The notes: generated by a model from the sequence alone, not told the origin. A stretch of DNA of 64,000 nucleotides from Symbiodinium natans (GCA_905221605.1 CAJNDS010001079.1:485001-549000); one strand, 5' to 3'; shown: positions 54,395 to 64,000, counted from the stretch's first letter. Made by a program: numbers and translations.

Positions 54395-57300
54395 TCAGGG
54401 ATGCCGTCCGGAATGTCTTGTCATTGAGGTTTGGGCCGCGAGCCACATCACCCGGACAGCTTCCTGGATTTGCCTGTACTGCACAACGCCTTCGTCCTTA
54501 TACTGAAAGGGGAAGGAGGTAACTGCAGCACGCAGGGCCGAAGGATCAGGGTCCTTGGGGGTGCCATGACAGTACATCCTAAACCAGAAGCTGTTGAGTC
54601 GCTGCTTGGTTGGATGTTTGGCTCGCATGAGCCCCTTAATGGCAGCCCAATGAGCAGTGGCTGCGTCATACCACGCATTTTGGGGACGTTGGGGCCCATG
54701 CTTGGTGGGTGTGGTGCTGATCCCTTTCCAATGCGCATCAAAGATGACTGGCAGCCGGAAAGGGGCGGAGACATCCACTTCTCGCAAAGCTGCAAGGTCA
54801 GTGGTTCGCAGCTCCGAGAAGCGCCAATCATTCACCTGTGCCTCGGGTTCGTCCTCCGCGTCTGACATGTCATCCATCGGGCAGGGAGAGCCTTCGTTAG
54901 TTTCGGAAGAGATGCTGACGACCTCCGGCGAGGTTGCTGCAGTGTTCGCTTCCACAGGCGCAGCACAGGGCGAGGAGAGCAAGCACTCTAGGGGCAACAC
55001 TCGCCGTAGAAAAACAGCCATTCTGTGAGAAGTGTCAGGCCATTCCAAGTTAAAAACTGACCAAAAATGTTCAATGTTTTGGTTGGCCACCGAGGCCGCA
55101 AGAGCAAGCCGGATGGCGTCAAGGACATGGGCAGGGGGGAGGTCCGGCCTAAATTCTTGATAGTGCCTTTGCCCAAGTGTCTGTGTGCCCTGCAGCGTGA
55201 TGCCTAGGAACGTATTCAGGCTGGGCTGGGCAAGCCTGGCCGTTTCCACGTCCGTGTGCTTAGCAGCTGCGGCCCATGCCTGCAAGGCTTCTTGGGAGGC
55301 TTGGCCAGTGACTTGTGGCAGTCCACTGTGCGCGTCCATCACATATTTGGTAGTAGGGCACTTGGGACACCGATAAGCGCGGCCAGCCAAGAAGGCCACC
55401 ATGGCTGCAGGCGGCACATTGATCTGCAGGTCAGTAATTTTATTGTCAGATTCAGGAAAACCAATAACAATGGGCAGCCCTGCCGTACGCTCCAGGGGAC
55501 CTTTTTGGTGGGACTCGAATGCGAGCAGAAGTGCACCCAGCCAATAATCTGGGTCAGCGTAGCTGAGCATTGCAGGAAAACTGGCATTGATGACACTCGG
55601 CAAGTCCGACACCGCAGAGAAAAGATCCGCGATGTACTGCGCTGTGGTAAGAAAGCCATACCCCACCAGGGACTCCGAAAGCCTTGCTTTGTCCAGCTGC
55701 GGGACCGGGCAATCCAACATTTCAGCAAGGTCGAAATGCTGCAATGCCCCCGACAATCTAAGGCACTGCGTGATGATAGGGTCATAAACCTTCAAATACG
55801 CTGCCGGAAACGTTTCAGGCAGATGCAGTAGCGTGTCAGCGATTCCGATCAGCATATCCGAGTCTTGCAGCTGGTTCGGTATGCCGTTCAAAAACACCTC
55901 ATAGGCCCTATATGCCCGAAGCTGCTGGCAGTGTGTTGTGAGGTGTTGCGAGTCACGCAGGTTCATGTAGGGCCGAGGTTTGACATTCTTACCAAAGTGA
56001 TGTCCCGCTGCAAGTGCGCGCCACATGAGATCACAGACCGAGACTGTGTTGCTCTGCATGATGGGTGCGCAGGCTGGGGCGCTGGGATCGCGGGTGCCGC
56101 TGGGCTCGCTAGGCCCTCGAGGCTTGGCTTTTGGTGGTTCCAGCTGCTGAGAGCCGTCTTTGTCCAAAGCGAGAGGCCGACTTTCCTTGCGAGCTTGGAC
56201 AGCGGGCACAGGCCTGGCGGGGATGGGCGTCAGGCCATGGGGAGGCATAGGGAGATCCGATTTTGGTTCCGTCAGGCCAAGTGAGTCCGTGGGAGACTTA
56301 GCGCAAGGGGGCTGTGACGCCTCAACCGTCCTAATCCCATCCGGAGATGCTGTGTGCGTGGGCCGTGTCCGGGGGCTGGGTGGACGTCGTACGCCAGGCG
56401 GCGGGTCCCTAATGTTGCCGCCACTACGGGGTGGACACGAGGCGGCGCTACCCCCTCCGATCCTGTGATCAACTTCACTAGAGGGAGTCGTCACACAAGC
56501 ATCCAGAGCAATAGGACTCGCGGCCGGCACAACCGCAGGCTCTTTCGTTGCAGGCTCCGTCGCCAGTGGTCCTCTCTCCCGCGTTGGGGTGCCGCAAGGG
56601 GTTCGGGAAACGTCCCGTCTAGCTGGCGGAGGCGGGCTGACAGCTGCCGCAATGGAGCCCCCCGCGGCCCGAGGCTTGAGCCATGGTGTACCCCACCGCT
56701 CGCCATGGCGCGCGTTGGTGGTAGCCTCGCCTTGGGCTGGCGACTGCTGCGGCGTAGGAACCTCGACTGCAGTAGCAACTACCACGTCGGGACTGTTACT
56801 ACCCGCGGGCACAGGGCTGTTTCCCGGAGAGTCCACATCAATTGCAGTTTCGGAGGCAGCCTTACCCGTACGAACAGGTAGGAGGTGAAAACCACGGGGG
56901 GCTCGCAGTATGCCGGCCTTGTGTTCGAAAGCCGGGTCAGCGCGTTGAGCAGATCCCCGCTTGGGCGGCATCCTAATGCTGGTGTCCCCTAGCAAGCAGG
57001 TGAGGTACTGGGCGACCCCATCTCCTTCCCTCACCGGCTGGAAGGGGACACAATACACAGCATTGGGCAGGGGCTCCAGGACAAAGCCGCGCGTTTGCAG
57101 ACTAACAATGGTGCCCGAGTAGGAGTTGGAGGTGAAAGAGGGACTCCCCCATCCTTCTTGCTGAAGTGTGCGGTAAAAAACCTCCCGCTTATCTCCCCAG
57201 GTGGCCTTCAAAGCCCACGCTTGATGCAGGGGTGGTGTTCCAAAGAGGTCCAGCCCAACTTTGCGTTCCGCAGGCAGCACGATGCTGGCTACTGTCCGTT

Positions 57301-59398
57301 CTCGGAAGGCTTGCTTGTGTAATGCCGTTGCAATGCCAGGGCCATCCATGCTCCACAAGCTGGCTTGTGTGCGCACATATTCAGCGCATTCAATTAGGCC
57401 CCCGGTTGCGCAGGCCGCCATTTGGAAGCATGCACCTATACCATCAGAGTAGTGCGGTGCCACGAAAACCAAAGCCCCAAGCCCTCTCGTGAAGGAGGAG
57501 GTGGCTCGGGCAAACCCTGCCTCGCTACTAAACAGGAATCCAGAAGCCCGACATGTCACAAAGACACATATCCCAAATGTGGGGCCAGTGGAGCAGGCCG
57601 TGGTGATAGCGCCGAAGAAGCGTTTAAGGGACCCTATGCGATTCATGAGGAAGGTCCGAAACGTCACAAGGCTCCAAGTGTTGGGCGCGCCAGTCAGCGG
57701 GAAGTCTTCCGCGGTTTGGCAGGCTTCAAGTAGGCTCATATCGTCATCGCCCAGTGGGTCTGCGGGGAGACTCAACTGCAGCATAAACTTCATTTGGGTA
57801 ACAATCCTGGCATACTGAGAGACCATCCCGATAGGGGAGTCAGGATAGACCTGGTGCCCAAAAGTGAGCACAATGTCCGCCAGGACCATGCTGAGGTCGT
57901 AGCTTCTGCCTATTTTGGTTTGGGTCTCATCCTGATCTTGCACCCGTACCCATCGACACGTTTCCATCCACCTGCCTGCAAGGCTACGCAGTGGCCGCCC
58001 GAGCAGGTGCTGCATCGTGGGACCTGGTGGCATACGTAGCCGAGGGACCCTGCCTATCAGCTCGAAGCGGCACGCCTCCGAGTACCGACATGCGTATAGA
58101 ATGGCAGCAATCTCAGGAGGGAGGCGCATGGATGAACAGAGCGAGAGGTTGACAGCCGGTCCGACAATGGCCTTCAGCCCGGCGGCCTGCATGACTGTCT
58201 CGGCTTGCTTCGGTTTGACGATGCTTATACAGAGAATCGATTCCAGCATCGAGACCGCTGAGAACAATACCTCAGACGCTCCAGAGGAACGGTGGGGCTT
58301 GCCCCAAGAGGGCGTCTCGCCTTGTCCCTTTTTCCACGGGCCGGAACTTTGGGCCGTTTGCCGCAAAAGGGCCGCAGGCAAGGTGGCTGGCGTGTGGAGG
58401 TCGGCAGGGACCGCATTGAGACCACAAATCTTTTGCTCCAACAACTCCGTGACGAAGTGGTAATTGGGTCGCGATCCTCCAGCGGGCTGTCTGTGGTCGC
58501 CAATCATGACATCAAGTGCATGCTTGATGTGCGCCAGAATGGTGTTGGAACCAGGCGTGCCCAATTGCTGGGCTTCATCTCGGAGGAGCAACTCAACATC
58601 CTTTAGACGGTTAATGAGCTGCGAGTAGGGAAAGCTAAGCCTTGCCACAATCGTACCATGTGTCGTGGCTACAAGTAGCCCCCGGTACAAATCGTGCACA
58701 TCAAAAGGGAGCTTATGTGTGTCCTTCTCCTTGTTACCCGGTATGCGAACGATGCGGCTGCGAACAAATTCATTGCTAGCAGTCGTGAGCCTATCAACCG
58801 CTTCGACATAGGCCCGAACCGATTCATTGCCATGAGCGGTGTACAGGGTGAGCCGGCTCGTCAGGCACGCAAGGAGTACTCCTAGAAACGCGCAGGATCG
58901 TGTCTTCCCGCTGCCGGGCGCACCCGTTATGAATACAGAAGTACGATTAGCGGCCAGGCCGTACGAGCACGCTCCCAGCAGCGCTGCCAGGTGTCCGTCC
59001 GCCCCCCAAAAGGTATCACAGAGGCACGTAAGGAAGGCGGGACCAACCGCGAGCGCAAAGATGCTGGCTCGAGTCCTCGGATCGTGCTCGTTGCTCAACG
59101 AGTCATGGGACAGGCGTAGACACTCCGCATGCCACAGCGCAGGAGTCCGGGCGTCCTCTTGGCCGGGCAGCGGAGAGTCAGGCAGCGTAGCTAACACGCC
59201 ACTCAGCAGCGTCGGCGTCCATTCTTTTCGATAGGATTGTTCCTCCGCAAGCCAAAGGTTGAGGAAGCTTTGCAAGGGGCTGGAAGCCCCCGGACCCGCA
59301 GTAAGCGATGCCTGCGCAGCTTGCGTTTCGTGCTTGCCTCTGAAGACTTGGCAGACCTCCGGGTGAATGAGCTGTGCCCATGTGTCGTGCCCGTTCCC
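54395..59398 (-). CDS. Giant SF1 (UPF1-like) helicase frame, no ATG of its own
   Basis: The frame is open from 59398 to a stop at 54395 (1,667 codons). Helicase motifs appear in order, numbered from the TTG at 59275: Walker A GAPGSGKT (about 118-125), DEAQQ Walker B (about 233-237), GDHRQPAGG (about 259-267), SSMRLPPEI (about 400), MVSQYARIV (about 500) and FARATSSFTRG (about 595). These are hallmarks of superfamily 1 helicases near UPF1. A long Pro/Ser-rich linker and a conserved-looking C-terminal half with YRCPKCPTTKY follow. No ATG lies upstream of the Walker A motif; the first in-frame Met is near residue 256. It therefore must be reached from the overlapping upstream frame. It has no visible introns over 4.9 kb, unlike every neighbour. 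Biological role unknown. Confidence 0.8.
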   Translation of the reverse strand, partial: GNGHDTWAQLIHPEVCQVFRGKHETQAAQASLTAGPGASSPLQSFLNLWLAEEQSYRKEWTPTLLSGVLATLPDSPLPGQEDARTPALWHAECLRLSHDSLSNEHDPRTRASIFALAVGPAFLTCLCDTFWGADGHLAALLGACSYGLAANRTSVFITGAPGSGKTRSCAFLGVLLACLTSRLTLYTAHGNESVRAYVEAVDRLTTASNEFVRSRIVRIPGNKEKDTHKLPFDVHDLYRGLLVATTHGTIVARLSFPYSQLINRLKDVELLLRDEAQQLGTPGSNTILAHIKHALDVMIGDHRQPAGGSRPNYHFVTELLEQKICGLNAVPADLHTPATLPAALLRQTAQSSGPWKKGQGETPSWGKPHRSSGASEVLFSAVSMLESILCISIVKPKQAETVMQAAGLKAIVGPAVNLSLCSSMRLPPEIAAILYACRYSEACRFELIGRVPRLRMPPGPTMQHLLGRPLRSLAGRWMETCRWVRVQDQDETQTKIGRSYDLSMVLADIVLTFGHQVYPDSPIGMVSQYARIVTQMKFMLQLSLPADPLGDDDMSLLEACQTAEDFPLTGAPNTWSLVTFRTFLMNRIGSLKRFFGAITTACSTGPTFGICVFVTCRASGFLFSSEAGFARATSSFTRGLGALVFVAPHYSDGIGACFQMAACATGGLIECAEYVRTQASLWSMDGPGIATALHKQAFRERTVASIVLPAERKVGLDLFGTPPLHQAWALKATWGDKREVFYRTLQQEGWGSPSFTSNSYSGTIVSLQTRGFVLEPLPNAVYCVPFQPVREGDGVAQYLTCLLGDTSIRMPPKRGSAQRADPAFEHKAGILRAPRGFHLLPVRTGKAASETAIDVDSPGNSPVPAGSNSPDVVVATAVEVPTPQQSPAQGEATTNARHGERWGTPWLKPRAAGGSIAAAVSPPPPARRDVSRTPCGTPTRERGPLATEPATKEPAVVPAASPIALDACVTTPSSEVDHRIGGGSAASCPPRSGGNIRDPPPGVRRPPSPRTRPTHTASPDGIRTVEASQPPCAKSPTDSLGLTEPKSDLPMPPHGLTPIPARPVPAVQARKESRPLALDKDGSQQLEPPKAKPRGPSEPSGTRDPSAPACAPIMQSNTVSVCDLMWRALAAGHHFGKNVKPRPYMNLRDSQHLTTHCQQLRAYRAYEVFLNGIPNQLQDSDMLIGIADTLLHLPETFPAAYLKVYDPIITQCLRLSGALQHFDLAEMLDCPVPQLDKARLSESLVGYGFLTTAQYIADLFSAVSDLPSVINASFPAMLSYADPDYWLGALLLAFESHQKGPLERTAGLPIVIGFPESDNKITDLQINVPPAAMVAFLAGRAYRCPKCPTTKYVMDAHSGLPQVTGQASQEALQAWAAAAKHTDVETARLAQPSLNTFLGITLQGTQTLGQRHYQEFRPDLPPAHVLDAIRLALAASVANQNIEHFWSVFNLEWPDTSHRMAVFLRRVLPLECLLSSPCAAPVEANTAATSPEVVSISSETNEGSPCPMDDMSDAEDEPEAQVNDWRFSELRTTDLAALREVDVSAPFRLPVIFDAHWKGISTTPTKHGPQRPQNAWYDAATAHWAAIKGLMRAKHPTKQRLNSFWFRMYCHGTPKDPDPSALRAAVTSFPFQYKDEGVVQYRQIQEAVRVMWLAAQTSMTRHSGRHP

Positions 59399-62300
59399 TC
59401 ACCACTAGCCCGATAAGGAGGACAAGCACTAAATCTGTGAGAAAGCCCGGCAACCACTGTGGCTGCCGGATGGCATCAAGAGGCGAGTCTTCTAGCGGAA
59501 CGCCCAATGCAACATGCTGCCTTTCCCTAGGCATGTGTAACAGAGCATCCCAAAGCGGGGTAGAGGCTCCTCCGGGCAGAACCTCAAGCTGGCTGACTCT
59601 CGGCAGTGAGGGTCGTTGCGCGAATTGGTTGTGCTGTTCATCAGTCAAGAGCAGGGCAATGGTTATATTGACTGGCTGCATGGCCTTACTTTCTCCAGGG
59701 CCGGTGAAAAGCTTCTTCGGGGCAAGGAGCTCTATAAACATGCCTGGGTAGGCCACATCCCCCTTGTCTTCTCTCAAGGTAACCAGCAAAGCAGTGCCCT
59801 TGGCCGGCACTTTACCAGCGACAGCAAACCACTTTTTAGCCCAGTCAGGGACATCCGCCAACTCCGGTGTAAGGAGCATGACCGATGCCCTTGGGTAAAC
59901 TCGATGGAGAAGGCAGATTGGCCATGTATGCGTGCCGGGCTTTATCGCCACAGGGGTGGCGGCCCGCTTGACCGCAGCTTGCTCTGGGTAGTGATACTGT
60001 TCCGAGGGCTCCTCCTCGATTTCTGCTTCCGAGGCCATGGCTAAAAACTGATAACCCAGCATGTCAACCAGGCGCTCTAACGACAGGTGGGGGAGCCACA
60101 TACCCAAAACTAGTTTCATCGTGGGACCAAGTTCATGATACGGGGGCGGCAAATCAGCCAGATGCGGCTTGGCATCCGTCAGGAGGACTTGGGTACAGTC
60201 AGCACGGAGACTTGCAATGCTCCGGTTCTCAGCGGAAGGTATCCGGAGAAAAGCCTCCATATCGGGGCGTCTGATTTGCCGTCCCAGCACGGAGTTGATG
60301 AAAGTTTTAGACTTATCCGAAAGCTGGACAGAGCCACACGCAACCCCCATCAAACCTGCTCGCACTGTGCGATCCATCCGGGGGTCGGCCAAGCCGCAAA
60401 TCTTTTTAGTCAATTCCTTATGCACATAATCCCCCGGCGTGAGCTGGAATAGCTCTTCACTGTGGACAAAGTGACCATAAGAGTGTCCACCACTGCCAAG
60501 TGACTCAGGTCCAGTGAAGTAGTAGAGACGCGCTCCCGCGCCAATCGCTTGCGTCCTTGCTGCCTGGCTGGGCCGGAAGATACAAAGCTGGTCGCTCTCA
60601 TGATGGACAAGACTAACAGCGTGCCGCAATTCCGAACCCAGGATATATTGCAGCATGGCCCGTGGCATGGCAACGCCGCCCAAACGTGCCTTGATGTGGA
60701 CAAAATCGCCCTTGCAGTCAGGAAGCTTTTGGCGCTCATGCCAAGCGATAGCCACAGCAGCGCCCGTATACGACCCAGCAGAGAAACCCGTAACGCACAG
60801 TTTGCACTCGCCAGCTCTACCCGCGGCGAGGCCCACATGCAGAGCGGTCAGCGCAGCAGTATGTGGCATGTGCAAGTGAGCCAGGGCAGGGCACATTGTC
60901 AGGGAGGCTTCTACCGAGCTGATTCTAGCACGAACCGCCGCTGGCAGACCGCATCCTTCGACCTGAGGGTACAGAGCACGTGCCCATAGCTGGGCGGCTT
61001 GGGGCAGGAGCAACAATGCATGTGCGGCATTTCCGCTGGTCGAAAGCAACAACGGGCGTTGTGTGTCCTCATATCGGACCTTTTTGCCCTGGTTGTCCCG
61101 GACTGTTTCCATTTCTAAGCCAGTGAGTGCATAGGAATTGGCTGTGTGAATGATGCTACCCGACACAGTGGGGGGCGTATTCTCGGCCTTCCCATTCATC
61201 CCGCTAATGAAGAGCGACCGACATTCCCCTGAGGGGGTTAGGTGAGGCTTTGGAGGCGGGTACTGGTAGGCAGGAAAGGCAAAGGCTGCCAGGGCTTGTT
61301 GCACACGCATGGCTAGTCCATCATCCCAGTATTGACTGAGGCCCAACGGCGTGACCTTTATGTCTGCGGCGAAGAGAGGCCACGGCAGATCCGCCTGGGC
61401 CAGCCAAGCATGCGCAGCGGCAGCAAGAAGAGCAAGCGGCCCAGTTGGGGTATTGGGTCGACTGCGCCATTTCGGGGTGGCCCTGCAGGAAGATAGGGCA
61501 TCTTTCTTCCAAAACATGAGGACCCCAGGGAAGAGCTGGAGCCGCACTGGTCCACTGCCCTTTTTCCCAACAGAGGCCCACAGAGGGACGGTGTCCCCGT
61601 TGCCCCAGACCGACTCGGGTAGAGTAGGCAGCCGTACCACACTCCCCCACTGCGGCAAGATGTTTTTGCCTTTGGCACCATATCCATGCACAAAAGGAGG
61701 GGGTATAACCTCGGCGTATCGGTTCGCCATGAATAAGTCAGGACCAGGTAGGATTGCCAAACGGGAGTGCGAGCCGCCGTAACCCATGAGCAAGGGAAGA
61801 AATCCCTGTTCATATGGGCCTTGTCCCCATGTTTTGACCCCTCTGACCTGCCTGACTGGGGAGGCGCCAAACTGGATGTCTGGCTCTGGCCGGCCAGCAG
61901 TAAGGTCGGCCGTTTTCCACGCAACCTCATGTATGTATCTTCCTAAAAGTGCCCACGCAAACACAAAGTCAGAGTGCTTGTGAGCAGTGGTTCCGGCAAG
62001 AGGGGTGTTGCGTAGACATTGCCGATAATGGATCTGGTCCAACGGCACCTGCTCATGCATACCAGGCAATGGAGTGGGCACTTCACTGGGCATGATGACT
62101 AGCTGCAGGGCTCGGCTCAACGCAGTACCAATTGAGGTCACCGCACTAGCGACGTTGCCAGGGATGCAGAAGCGAGGGGGCCGGGGATGTTTGCCGTCCG
62201 GAGCATTCGGGTAGAAGAGGACCAATCCCCCATTTGCTTCGAGCTGGTCCTCGGACGCACAAACCATGCCAATTGAGTTTGGCGATCGGGCCCCACACGG

Positions 62301-63677
62301 TATGGACCCGTCCGGCGAGCAACTCCACGGCGAGGCTGGAAGCGAGCCACAGGGCTGTGTCTCGTCCGTCTCGACTTCCATGCTGCCCAGTGACTCCGTC
62401 GAGAGGGTATTGGGCAGTAGATCGAGGACTGCAAACCTTCGCAGCTCTTCTGCTTCCCACCTGGCAGTGAACAAGGTGTCATGGTCAAGCAACATCAAGA
62501 CCACCCCTGGCGCAAGGACTCTGAGGACTGCCAGAATTTCGGGCCCCGCCCACGTAAAGTGCACAGAAGCTAGCCCCGCTTCCTTGGTGTTAACCAAGAT
62601 GGGAAACCACCTCTCCTTAAACGGGCCTTCCCACTGCATGCGTGCTACCAAATGCCGGACAAAGTAGGGGAAGTGCGGAATAGACAAGAAGCAGCGACTA
62701 TCCGTGACCAAGAGCAGGACATGGGCTCCTGCGGACTCAGCAGCCCGGAGCTGTGGAAGTAGGCAGCCGAGTAATGCATTGTAGTCAATCTCTGGGTGGA
62801 GACCTTGCGGCTCAGGCGGTTCGCCGGAAATGGCTCCCGAGGCCAGTTTCAATGGCAGTACGCCGCTAGGGGTGGGCTCAGGGAAATTCTGATTACTTTC
62901 TAGTGCCTGCGCGAGATCCTCAGGCTCCTGAGGCCCCGGCGCATGGTCAGCACTGAGAGTGCGAAGCTGGCATATAGCCTGCATTGCGGTCGCCGCAAGG
63001 ACCTGTGGACCTGGGTGGCTAGGGACCTGCCAAGGTGGCAGGTCGGCTGCAACTGGCGCGGGAGGTGGCCTCCCATGTGGAATTCGCGGCTCGATCCTAC
63101 TGACCTCACCCACTGGGTATTCTCCAACACGTGGAGGAATCGGCGGTATGGGAGGGCGAGGACTATTATCCGGCCAGCAGACCCTAGGTGGATTAGGTGA
63201 TGGAGTTTGCCAGGGCCCGGGAGACAGGGCTGTCTCCCTACCCGCTCCTTGTTCGGTGACAACACTCGCCCAAGGGGGAAGGTCTATCGCGTCACCAGGC
63301 AAAGCACTGTGCGTGGACACCGCTCGCCCCATGAGGGCACTGCTATGCGGCATGATGCCGATGCCTGGCCTCCATGCATGCAGGAGAAAACAGCGAACCG
63401 TGGGTTGCCGGGCGAAGCAGACGGCGTTGCTGTTTCTCAAAAAGGCAGAATGGTCCAGACACAACAAGGGTTGTATTTCCGGCGGAAAGTATCGGCACCA
63501 ACCGGCAGCATCGAGTTCGTGAGGCAGGATGACGCCGGCTTGCATCTGCCTGGTCATTGCGATATCACTGGTCCCTAAAGTGGCAAGTGCAGTGAGTTGC
63601 CCTCTCCTGGCAACGTGGACTTGGAGCACTTGCGCTCCAACCCGGATCGCGTACGGTTGACAGGCATACGACTCCAT
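59178..63677 (-). CDS. Giant protein with alpha/beta-hydrolase-like GFSAG motif
   Basis: The frame runs without introns from an ATG at 63677 (MESYACQPY) to a stop at 59178, about 1,499 aa. It is open further upstream to 63812 but without an ATG. Near residue 964 (from this ATG) VTGFSAGSYTG has the GxSxG nucleophile-elbow shape, with HHESDQLC and GHSYGHFVH following in the right order to supply an acid and a histidine. Hydrolase activity is inference. An earlier segment (VVLMLLDHDTLFTARW, about 395-410) looks like a Rossmann-type strand with an acidic loop, and a Pro-rich linker lies at about 150-270. The last 75 residues after 59402 look non-native (Arg/Cys-rich), which fits a switch into the helicase frame before that point. 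Confidence 0.75.
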   Translation of the reverse strand: MESYACQPYAIRVGAQVLQVHVARRGQLTALATLGTSDIAMTRQMQAGVILPHELDAAGWCRYFPPEIQPLLCLDHSAFLRNSNAVCFARQPTVRCFLLHAWRPGIGIMPHSSALMGRAVSTHSALPGDAIDLPPWASVVTEQGAGRETALSPGPWQTPSPNPPRVCWPDNSPRPPIPPIPPRVGEYPVGEVSRIEPRIPHGRPPPAPVAADLPPWQVPSHPGPQVLAATAMQAICQLRTLSADHAPGPQEPEDLAQALESNQNFPEPTPSGVLPLKLASGAISGEPPEPQGLHPEIDYNALLGCLLPQLRAAESAGAHVLLLVTDSRCFLSIPHFPYFVRHLVARMQWEGPFKERWFPILVNTKEAGLASVHFTWAGPEILAVLRVLAPGVVLMLLDHDTLFTARWEAEELRRFAVLDLLPNTLSTESLGSMEVETDETQPCGSLPASPWSCSPDGSIPCGARSPNSIGMVCASEDQLEANGGLVLFYPNAPDGKHPRPPRFCIPGNVASAVTSIGTALSRALQLVIMPSEVPTPLPGMHEQVPLDQIHYRQCLRNTPLAGTTAHKHSDFVFAWALLGRYIHEVAWKTADLTAGRPEPDIQFGASPVRQVRGVKTWGQGPYEQGFLPLLMGYGGSHSRLAILPGPDLFMANRYAEVIPPPFVHGYGAKGKNILPQWGSVVRLPTLPESVWGNGDTVPLWASVGKKGSGPVRLQLFPGVLMFWKKDALSSCRATPKWRSRPNTPTGPLALLAAAAHAWLAQADLPWPLFAADIKVTPLGLSQYWDDGLAMRVQQALAAFAFPAYQYPPPKPHLTPSGECRSLFISGMNGKAENTPPTVSGSIIHTANSYALTGLEMETVRDNQGKKVRYEDTQRPLLLSTSGNAAHALLLLPQAAQLWARALYPQVEGCGLPAAVRARISSVEASLTMCPALAHLHMPHTAALTALHVGLAAGRAGECKLCVTGFSAGSYTGAAVAIAWHERQKLPDCKGDFVHIKARLGGVAMPRAMLQYILGSELRHAVSLVHHESDQLCIFRPSQAARTQAIGAGARLYYFTGPESLGSGGHSYGHFVHSEELFQLTPGDYVHKELTKKICGLADPRMDRTVRAGLMGVACGSVQLSDKSKTFINSVLGRQIRRPDMEAFLRIPSAENRSIASLRADCTQVLLTDAKPHLADLPPPYHELGPTMKLVLGMWLPHLSLERLVDMLGYQFLAMASEAEIEEEPSEQYHYPEQAAVKRAATPVAIKPGTHTWPICLLHRVYPRASVMLLTPELADVPDWAKKWFAVAGKVPAKGTALLVTLREDKGDVAYPGMFIELLAPKKLFTGPGESKAMQPVNITIALLLTDEQHNQFAQRPSLPRVSQLEVLPGGASTPLWDALLHMPRERQHVALGVPLEDSPLDAIRQPQWLPGFLTDLVLVLLIGLVVRERARHMGTAHSPGGLPSLQRQARNASCAGIAYCGSGGFQPLAKLPQPLACGGTILSKRMDADAAEWRVSYAA
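59357..59402 (-). other. Candidate 46-bp mini-intron joining the two giant frames
   Basis: On the minus strand GTG|GTGAGGG at 59402 is a good GT donor, and CCGGAG|GTCTGCC at 59357/59356 is an AG|G acceptor like those of PRP8. Splicing here is phase 0 on both sides and joins ...LIGLV to VCQVFRGKHE..., removing the stops of both frames in between. The joined protein would be about 3,078 aa. A +1 frameshift within 59178-59398 is the alternative. Confidence 0.45.
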
Positions 63678-64000
63678 GGCATCACTCACCGAACATGGCA
63701 GGCCAAACTCAGGCAGCGGAGAACCTCCAGACACCAAGATCCCTGGAAAGCCCTTACAAAAACTAGGGAGGGACTCCAGGAAAGGGAGGACCAAACAAAA
63801 AGCACAGCACACAGGAGAGAAGAAGCAGAAAGGCGAGAAAAAACCAGTCAGGAGCGTTACAACCCTCTACACAATGGGTTCCTCGTTCAGTCAGCCAGCC
63901 ACCCTTAGCTTGAGCCAGGGCACATCCAACGCGCAACCTGAAAAGGGATGCAGCGTGTCATCGCAGGTGGCTGTTACTTGTGGCTGCAATGTGCTGCATG
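63678..64000. other. Upstream end of the giant locus
   Basis: About 320 bp upstream of the ATG with no array, no inverted repeat and no match that I can see to the repeats at 49-54 kb. The window ends here, so a terminal repeat further out cannot be excluded. Confidence 0.4.

Noticed and set aside
59275-59275. Translation start of the helicase frame at 59275
   Set aside because: The codon is TTG and the frame is open and protein-like upstream of it, so it is not a start.
54395-63812. LTR or LINE retrotransposon
   Set aside because: I found no reverse transcriptase, integrase, protease or RNase H motif in either giant frame and no terminal repeats.
63810-63812. Translation start of the upstream giant frame at 63812
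   Set aside because: The codon is GTG; the first ATG in frame is at 63677.

Overview
The window reads as nuclear DNA of a dinoflagellate alga. Four signs support this. (1) A near-complete PRP8 gene can be spliced in silico across 51 exons. Its introns start with GC (24), GA (13) or GT (13) and end in AG, with AG|G at all acceptors but one; this relaxed donor use is known from dinoflagellates. (2) Every gene I can support lies on the minus strand, matching the one-way gene order of dinoflagellate chromosomes. (3) An ankyrin protein begins with the short ubiquitin-like module common in Symbiodinium-type proteomes. (4) Telomere-type TTTAGGG arrays and small inverted-repeat elements sit throughout introns and intergenic DNA. 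I cannot name the species.

Layout, left to right. 1-5 kb: telomere-like arrays, inverted-repeat elements and an EF-hand exon. 5.1-8.2 kb: a three-exon heparinase II/III-like (alginate-lyase-type) gene. 8.2-14.3 kb: no supported gene; telomere-like arrays, an 88-bp minisatellite and a long AC repeat. 14.3-34.6 kb: PRPF8 (PRP8), the catalytic-core scaffold of the spliceosome, about 2,362 aa. 35.1-39.5 kb: a class 3 lipase and a FYVE-type zinc-finger exon, possibly one gene. 41.9-42.5 kb: the end of a cysteine-rich zinc-binding protein. 45.2-47.0 kb: an ankyrin-repeat gene. 48-54.3 kb: no TTTAGGG arrays; a satellite of higher-order repeats, 155-bp direct repeats and degenerate repeated modules. 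54.4-63.8 kb: two giant, nearly intronless overlapping reading frames. The first carries an alpha/beta-hydrolase-like GFSAG motif and the second a superfamily 1 helicase core; they look like one protein joined by a mini-intron or frameshift.

The main biological story is intron gain. The gene for the protein at the heart of the spliceosome is itself broken up by introns carrying terminal inverted repeats, telomere-like arrays or duplicated exon edges, most with non-GT donors. The giant right-hand locus is almost intron-free and sits in differently built DNA, which suggests a different history such as mobile, retroposed or recently amplified sequence. No tRNA, rRNA, CRISPR or bacterial-type element was seen.
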